64,000 bases of DNA. Source: DATMRF01 sp035566435 (lineage in GTDB: Bacteria > Verrucomicrobiota > Verrucomicrobiia > Limisphaerales > UBA8199). The DNA is taken from NCBI GenBank assembly GCA_035566435.1, contig DATMRF010000088.1, positions 1-64,000 on the forward strand, in the 5' to 3' direction. Positions 59,188-64,000 of this stretch are shown in pieces (the stretch's first letter is position 1; every line of letters starts with the position of its first letter). Made by a program: the position numbers and the translations under genes. The notes below the pieces were generated by a model. That model did not search any database, had not been told where the DNA came from, and saw nothing but the letters and a program-made list of their open reading frames with translations.

Positions 59188-61302
59188 ATGAAATTCCAAA
59201 GTTCCCTGGCTCACGCCGAAGGCGTAGCGCAGATTTTGAATCTGCCGTATCGCAGGTTTCTAACCTGCTGGCCGCGCGGACCTGTGCGACATCGTGCAGA
59301 CTGGAAGCCTGCGATCCAGCAGATTGAAAATCTGCGCTACTGGATACGCGGCTCGACAGTCATTGCAAGCCTGTTGATCCTGACTGCCTTGAGTGTTTCG
59401 GTCGGTGCCGCCGAGAGCCCCGATGCCGTTAAGCCCAAAGAGCGCGAGTTGCTCAAGGTGCTCCGCTCGGATGCACCGCCCGCCGAAAAGGCAATCACCT
59501 GCAAAAAACTGGCCGTTTATGGCAGCGAAGAGGCCGTGCCGGCGCTGGCCCCCATGCTCTCGGACGAAAGATTCTCATCGTGGGCTCGCATCGCCCTGGA
59601 AGCGATCCCCGGTCCGGCGGCTGACAGGGCGTTGCGCCAGGCGGCCGGCAACCTGCACGGGAAACTGCTCGTCGGGGTCATCAATTCCATTGGCGTGCGC
59701 CGGGACGCGAAGGCGGTCGGGCTGCTCGCCTCGAAACTGAAGGATCCCGATGCCGATGCCGCCTCCGCCGCGGGCGTCGCTTTGGGCCGTATTGGCGGGT
59801 GGAAGGCCGCCAAAGCCCTCGCGCGCTACCTCCCCAAGGCGCCCATTGCGGTCCGGTCGGCCGTTGCGGAAGGCTGCATTCGTTGTGCTGAGCAATTCTT
59901 CGCTCAGGGCAAGCCCGCTGATGCGGTGCAATTGTATGACACCGTGCGCGCGGCAGAGGTGCCGAAACAGAGAGTTCTGGAAGCGACGCGCGGCGCAATT
60001 CTTGCCCGGAACTCTGCGGGTATTCCCTTGCTGCTCGAACAACTGGGCTCCGCGGACCGCGAACGATTCGGCATCGGCTTGCGCACCGCCCGCGAACTGC
60101 CCGGCCGCGATGTGACCGACGCGTTGGTTGCGGAATGGCATCGGACCAGTGAGGCGCGTCAACCACTGTTGCTGCTGGCGCTGGCGGACCGCCGTGACGC
60201 GGCCGCCTTCCCCACCCTCCTCCAAGCGGCCCGGACCGGCTCAAAAAAAACACGACTCGTCGCCATGGGCGCGCTCGAACGCTCCGGCAACCTCTCGGGT
60301 CTCCCCGCGCTGCTGGAAAACGCAACCGACGCGGACCCCGATCTCGCACAGGCCGCGATGGGGTCGCTGGCCCGCTTCCCCGGCACTGACGTTGATGCTG
60401 AGCTGCTGAAACGCTTGCCCGCGGCTTCGGGCAAGACGCGCCGGACGCTGATTGAAGTAGCCTCCCGACGCGGCCTGGAAAAGGCATTGCCGGTTATCGT
60501 CGCCTCTGCCGAAGACCAGGACCCAACGGTTCGCGGCGCCGCTTTGCAGGCCATCGGCGCGCTGGGAGGGAACAACGAAGCCGCCGAGCTCGTTCGGCTC
60601 TTGCAGAAGACGCCCGGTTCACAAGACCGCACGGACATTGAAACCGCGCTGGTGGCGCTCGGCGGCCGGTCAGGGAGCGGTTCCACCCCGGTTTTGTTGC
60701 CGTTGGCCCAAAACAGTGACCCCGCTCTGCGAACTGTGGGCCTGCACGCGCTGGCCTCCGCCGGAGGCCCAGCCGCCCTGGCCACCGTTGCGGCTGCCAC
60801 TGAAGACACGGACGAGGCGGTCCAGAACGAAGCCGTGCGCACCTTGTCCTCCTGGCCCAACACGTGGCCGGAAGACGCCGCCGTCACCGAACCTTTGCTC
60901 AAGCTCGCCCGGTCGGACACGAACGCCTCCCACCAGGTGCTCGCATTGCGCGGTTACCTCGAATTCCTCCGGGGCGACAAGAAACTGAAGGGCGATGACA
61001 AGGCCCGGAAATTGCAAGACGTGCTGCCGCTGCTCCAAAGGCCGGAAGAAAAGCGCTCGGCTATCGGGGTCATCCGCGAACTTCCCGCCACCGACGGGCT
61101 GCCACTGCTGCTTAAGCTCGCTGAGGAATCGGCGGTCGCCGACGACGCCTGCACCGCGATTGTCGACACGGCAAGCAAAGACCGGCCGGGGGTCTCCCGC
61201 GAAGCTCGCCAGAACGCCCTCCAAACTGTGCTCGATAAGTCGTCCAGTGACGCTACCAGGAAAAAAGCCGAAGACGCCCTGAAGAAGCTGACAAACTCCT
61301 GA
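59188..61302 (+). CDS. Exported HEAT-repeat protein with a MITE-like insert in its 5' end
   Basis: 704 residues from the ATG at 59188 (an ATG at 59134 would overlap the previous gene). Residues ~13-51 (GVAQILNLPYRRFL...ENLRYW) are translation of a dispersed element. Only then comes the signal-like segment STVIASLLILTALSVSVGAAES. The rest is ~12 HEAT-type helical repeats (AVPALAPMLSDERFSSWARIALEAI; GLLASKLKDPDADAASAAGVALGRIGG; and so on). Such proteins are scaffolds or PBS-HEAT-like partners of secreted enzymes. The true start is uncertain because no ATG/GTG lies between the element and the signal. Confidence 0.8.
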   Translation: MKFQSSLAHAEGVAQILNLPYRRFLTCWPRGPVRHRADWKPAIQQIENLRYWIRGSTVIASLLILTALSVSVGAAESPDAVKPKERELLKVLRSDAPPAEKAITCKKLAVYGSEEAVPALAPMLSDERFSSWARIALEAIPGPAADRALRQAAGNLHGKLLVGVINSIGVRRDAKAVGLLASKLKDPDADAASAAGVALGRIGGWKAAKALARYLPKAPIAVRSAVAEGCIRCAEQFFAQGKPADAVQLYDTVRAAEVPKQRVLEATRGAILARNSAGIPLLLEQLGSADRERFGIGLRTARELPGRDVTDALVAEWHRTSEARQPLLLLALADRRDAAAFPTLLQAARTGSKKTRLVAMGALERSGNLSGLPALLENATDADPDLAQAAMGSLARFPGTDVDAELLKRLPAASGKTRRTLIEVASRRGLEKALPVIVASAEDQDPTVRGAALQAIGALGGNNEAAELVRLLQKTPGSQDRTDIETALVALGGRSGSGSTPVLLPLAQNSDPALRTVGLHALASAGGPAALATVAAATEDTDEAVQNEAVRTLSSWPNTWPEDAAVTEPLLKLARSDTNASHQVLALRGYLEFLRGDKKLKGDDKARKLQDVLPLLQRPEEKRSAIGVIRELPATDGLPLLLKLAEESAVADDACTAIVDTASKDRPGVSREARQNALQTVLDKSSSDATRKKAEDALKKLTNS
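59224..59340. mobile_element. MITE-like element 1, copy C (117 nt) inside the HEAT gene frame
   Basis: Both ends are ~22-nt imperfect inverted repeats (one mismatch) that start GTAGCGCAGATTTTGAATC on the left. GCAGGTTTCTAACCTGC (59252-59268) is a perfect-arm inner hairpin, with an inverse partner near 59296-59314. It has the same architecture as 31437-31551. The coding frame of the HEAT gene passes through without a stop. Confidence 0.82.
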
Positions 61303-61312
61303 AGACCCAAGG

Positions 61313-62782
61313 TTGAGTACACCGAACCAACTGACCATCTCCGCGCTGGTGTCGAAGCTGGCCGGCCGGGAGGTTTCAGCGCGCGCCGTTACCCAGGCCT
61401 GCCTGGACCGAATCCAGGGCGTGGACGGCCGGCTCCATACGTTCCTCAGCTACGATGCGGCTGACGCCCTCGCCCAGGCCGACGCCGCGGACCTGGCGCT
61501 CGCCGCCGGAGCGACCCACACCCAGCGGCCGCTGCTCGGGGTCCCGGTTGCCATCAAAGATGTCATTGCCGTCAAAGACCAGCCCCTGAACTGCGGTTCG
61601 AAAATTTTGGGGAAATTCATTTCTCCCTACGACGCGACCGTCATCCAGAGACTCAAAGCGGCGGGTGCCGTGGTTTTTGGCCGGCTGAACATGGACGAAT
61701 TTGCGATGGGCAGTTCGACCGAGAATTCCGCATTTCAAGTCACCTGTAACCCCTGGGACGTCTCGCGCATCCCGGGCGGCTCCTCGGGCGGCTCGGCCGC
61801 AGCCGTGGCGGCGGACGAGTGCGTCGCCGCGCTCGGCTCCGATACCGGCGGCTCAATTCGCCAGCCAGCCGCCCTCTGCGGGTGTGTCGGCCTCAAGCCC
61901 TCCTATGGCCGGGTTTCGCGTTACGGGCTCGTCGCCTTCGCCTCGTCCCTGGACCAGATCGGCTGCTTCGCCAAGGAGACGCGCGACGCTGCCACGGTGC
62001 TCGAGGTTTTAAGCGGAGCGGACCGCTGTGATTCGACCAGTGTTCCCCAGCCCGTCCCCCATTATGCCGCGAGTCTGACCGGTGACATCAAAGGATTGAA
62101 ACTCGGTCTGCCCCGCGAATACATGGTCGGCGGGCTGGACCCCGAAGTGAAACAGGCGATCGATGCCGCCGTGAAGCAGCTCGAGAAGCTGGGCGCCGAG
62201 ATTGTGGACGTATCGCTGCCCCACACTGACTACGCCATCGCCGCCTACTACATCATCGCCACGGCCGAAGCCAGCGCGAACCTCGCCCGGTTCGATGGCA
62301 TCCGCTACGGGCTGCGCATTGATGGAGCCGATCCCATCGCGCTGTACGGCAAGACCCGCGGCGCCGGTTTCGGCCCTGAAGTCAAACGTCGCATCATCCT
62401 GGGCACCTACGTGCTCAGCAGCGGATATTACGATGCTTATTATCTCCGCGCCCAAAAAGTCCGCACCCTGATCCGCAACGATTTCCTGAAGGCATTCGAG
62501 AAAGTAGATGCCCTTGTTACACCGACTTCCCCCACCGCCGCATTCAAGATTGGCGAAAAAGCCGATGATCCGCTGCAAATGTACCTGATGGATATTTTTA
62601 CCATCTCCGCGAACCTCTCCGGCATTTGCGGCATCAGCATCCCCTGTGGATTCACGAAGACGCCGAAACTACCCATCGGTTTGCAGTTGCTCGGCAAACC
62701 CTTCGGCGAGGAAGCCATCCTTCGGGTCGCCCACGCCTACGAGCAGAGCACAACGTGGCATAATGAAAGACCGCCGCTCTGA
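61313..62782 (+). CDS. gatA: Asp-tRNA(Asn)/Glu-tRNA(Gln) amidotransferase subunit A
   Basis: 489 residues, TTG start at 61313. GatA releases ammonia from glutamine for transamidation. The amidase-signature catalytic set is in place: Lys82 (VAIKDVI), cis-Ser157 (PGGSSGGSAAAV) and the nucleophile Ser181 (SDTGGSIRQPA), with spacing identical to characterised GatA. FGRLNMDEFAMGSSTENSAF and GLKPSYGRVSRYGL are further family blocks. It lies 10 nt behind the HEAT gene. gatC is separate at 54584. Confidence 0.96.
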   Translation: MSTPNQLTISALVSKLAGREVSARAVTQACLDRIQGVDGRLHTFLSYDAADALAQADAADLALAAGATHTQRPLLGVPVAIKDVIAVKDQPLNCGSKILGKFISPYDATVIQRLKAAGAVVFGRLNMDEFAMGSSTENSAFQVTCNPWDVSRIPGGSSGGSAAAVAADECVAALGSDTGGSIRQPAALCGCVGLKPSYGRVSRYGLVAFASSLDQIGCFAKETRDAATVLEVLSGADRCDSTSVPQPVPHYAASLTGDIKGLKLGLPREYMVGGLDPEVKQAIDAAVKQLEKLGAEIVDVSLPHTDYAIAAYYIIATAEASANLARFDGIRYGLRIDGADPIALYGKTRGAGFGPEVKRRIILGTYVLSSGYYDAYYLRAQKVRTLIRNDFLKAFEKVDALVTPTSPTAAFKIGEKADDPLQMYLMDIFTISANLSGICGISIPCGFTKTPKLPIGLQLLGKPFGEEAILRVAHAYEQSTTWHNERPPL

Positions 62783-62822
62783 AGAGGTTGCAGGTGCCAG
62801 GTTGAAAGTTGAAAGTTGCGTC
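62781..62822 (+). repeat. Heptamer array (TTGAAAG family) behind gatA
   Basis: GAAGAGG, TTGCAGG, TGCCAGG, TTGAAAG, TTGAAAG, TTGCGTC: six heptamers overlapping the last bases of gatA (stop 62780-62782). Confidence 0.85.
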
Positions 62823-62839
62823 CTGAACTGAGGTGGGTC

Positions 62840-62925
62840 TCGCAATCGTCGTCGTCCTCGTCCTCGTAATCGATCCGAAATTGAACCGGCGCAACGGCTC
62901 CATTACGATCACGAGGAGCATTGAA
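62840..62925. repeat. Low-complexity TCGTCCTCG tract shared with 38400-38470
   Basis: AATCGTCGTCGTCCTCGTCC, TCGTAATCGATCCG: the same trinucleotide-rich string with the core CCTCGTAATCG as at 38440-38470. A distant partial inverse (ATTACGATCACGAGGAG, 62903-62919) gives an imperfect hairpin. It lies between gatA and ridA. Confidence 0.65.
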
Positions 62926-62986
62926 ACGCAAAGCCCTTGCAGCGCCTTGACCCATCCTTCCAAACCTCTACCATTCGCTCGAACTT

Positions 62987-63370
62987 ATGGCTAAAAAACA
63001 AGTGATTAAACCCGCGAAGTCCGCGCCCGCCGTCGGACCCTACAACCACGCGGTCCGAATCGGCGACCTGCTGTTTTGCGCCGGTCAGATTCCCATCGAC
63101 CCGGCAACAGGCAATCTGGTGTCAGGCGACATCAAGCTCCAGACCGAACGGGTGCTGGAAAACGTGAAAGCGATCCTCGACGACCAGAGGCTCGCCTTTG
63201 CGAATGTGGTCAAAAGCACCGTGTTCCTGACGAACCTGGCGGATTTCGCGGGCATGAACGAGGTCTATTCCAAGTACTTTACGGCCGATTTCCCGGCCCG
63301 CTCGACGGTCCAGGTCGCTGCTCTGCCCAAAGGGGCAAATGTCGAGATCGAGGTGCTCGCGCACTTTTGA
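62987..63370 (+). CDS. ridA: RidA-family enamine/imine deaminase
   Basis: 127 residues. RidA hydrolyses reactive 2-aminoacrylate and related enamines released by PLP enzymes. Family blocks are SAPAVGPYNHAVRIGDLLFCAGQIPIDP, TERVLENVKAIL, NVVKSTVFLTNLADF, and the substrate-binding Arg in FPARSTVQVAALPKGANVEIEVLA. It acts as a cytosolic trimer. The ATG at 62987 gives the standard length. Confidence 0.96.
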   Translation: MAKKQVIKPAKSAPAVGPYNHAVRIGDLLFCAGQIPIDPATGNLVSGDIKLQTERVLENVKAILDDQRLAFANVVKSTVFLTNLADFAGMNEVYSKYFTADFPARSTVQVAALPKGANVEIEVLAHF

Positions 63371-63379
63371 GCCCCCTTC

Positions 63380-64000
63380 ATGAACCCGATTCTTCCCATC
63401 GTTGCCTTAATCGCGGGCGTCTGCGTTGGGGGGATTGTGCTATGGGTTCTCTTTCGGGGGAAGGTTGCCGGCGCCGTCGCTGAGACCCGGGCGCAGTTTG
63501 AGCCTCAAGTGGCGACGCTGACCGAGCGGGTCAACGCAAAGGACCAGCAGGTCGCCGAGTTGCAATCCTTCCTGGCGGCCGAGACAGACCAAAAGTCGCA
63601 GCTCGCAGTTCAACTACAGGAAGAGTCCAACTCCCGGGCCACTGCTGAGGAGAAGTGTCACCGCATCCCGGACCTCGAACTTCAGGTCAAGAGCCGCGAC
63701 GAACGACTTGCCGGTCTGCAGCAGGAAGTAACGCTCCTGAAGAGCGTCCGCGCCGAACTGCAGACCACGGTGGACGCGGAACGCAAAGCCAGCGAGGAAA
63801 AACTGGCGCTGCTTCAGCAGGCGGAGGCCAAGCTCTCGGACGCCTTCCACGCGTTGGCCGCCGAGGCGCTCAAGAACAACAACCAATCCTTCCTGGCCCT
63901 GGCAAAGCAAAGCCTCGAGACCTTCCAGCAGGAAGCCAAAGGCGACCTCGCCAAGCGCCAGCTCGCGATTGACCAGCTCGTCACGCCGGTCAAGGAGGCG
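63380..64000 (+). CDS. rmuC: DNA recombination protein RmuC, N-terminal part (runs off the window)
   Basis: An open frame of 207 codons from the ATG at 63380 continues past 64000. It starts with a membrane anchor (NPILPIVALIAGVCVGGIVLWVLF) followed by a long coiled coil (residues ~35-150, e.g. LTERVNAKDQQVAELQSFLA). The start of the RmuC nuclease-like domain is KLSDAFHALAAEALKNNNQSFLALAKQSL...VTPVKEA. RmuC limits recombination between inverted repeats in E. coli. The start lies 9 nt after the ridA stop. Confidence 0.9.
   Translation, partial: MNPILPIVALIAGVCVGGIVLWVLFRGKVAGAVAETRAQFEPQVATLTERVNAKDQQVAELQSFLAAETDQKSQLAVQLQEESNSRATAEEKCHRIPDLELQVKSRDERLAGLQQEVTLLKSVRAELQTTVDAERKASEEKLALLQQAEAKLSDAFHALAAEALKNNNQSFLALAKQSLETFQQEAKGDLAKRQLAIDQLVTPVKEA

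Noticed and set aside
57797..61302. Prophage or integrative element between gatC and gatA
   Set aside because: No integrase, phage structural gene, tRNA target or change in composition was seen; only short repeat elements are present.

Overview
This window is a contiguous, G+C-rich stretch of a Gram-negative bacterial chromosome, and the best fit is a member of the Verrucomicrobiota (Pedosphaera-like lineage). The evidence is LPS genes (lpxD, kdsA, lptA/C-like, lptB), a DUF1559-like pseudopilin, two DUF2911 proteins, secreted Gfo/Idh/MocA and HEAT-repeat proteins, HPr kinase next to HPr, and short repeats that read in translation as GADLQSA- or VAQILNLPYRR-like peptides, which I associate with that group. 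The assignment is inferred from gene content only.

Layout. 1-716 holds the 3' end of a 23S rRNA gene, a 5S gene and its terminator. 733-21817 is mostly housekeeping: an ACT-domain protein, a radical SAM protein, rpmE, prfA, a HAD phosphatase, ubiE/menG, a sugar isomerase-like protein, a pseudopilin, prfB with its programmed +1 frameshift, trpC, xylA, a Gfo/Idh/MocA oxidoreductase, lpxD, an ECF sigma/anti-sigma/DUF3106 operon, lgt, miaA, ftsK and dinB. 22015-28493 holds an OPT transporter and a tightly overlapping minus-strand operon: small membrane protein, sodium:solute symporter, short BshC-like protein, bshB1-like deacetylase and bshA-like glycosyltransferase. Together these suggest a variant bacillithiol-type thiol pathway. 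28846-42756 is accessory: a secreted PIG-L protein, two DUF2911 proteins, a SHOCT lipoprotein, a GH16 glycosidase, POT and OPT peptide transporters, an SplB-like radical SAM protein, a lone GspE-N domain, a GNAT, an ACT protein and a frameshifted nitroreductase.

42757-43866 is 1.1 kb without a supportable gene and is packed with unrelated short tandem-word arrays. It is followed by a 1460-residue secreted metzincin/LamG protein. 49158-54871 is an envelope and carbon-regulation block (kdsA, lptA/C-like, lptB, hprK, ptsH, gatC). Then come asnS, a mutarotase, a Tat-exported oxidoreductase, a HEAT-repeat protein, gatA, a RidA protein and the start of rmuC, which runs off the window.

The most unusual feature is the repeat landscape. 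About twenty loci carry degenerate tandem words with a period of 7, 8 or 10-11 nt. Several lie as inverted pairs around a short core. Some abut start codons with no visible ribosome binding site, and some sit in frame inside genes (ubiE, trpC, the 5' end of the lptA/C-like gene). Two further families are MITE-like, 108-117 nt long with terminal inverted repeats and internal hairpins. No tRNA, CRISPR array, transposase or prophage gene was recognised.
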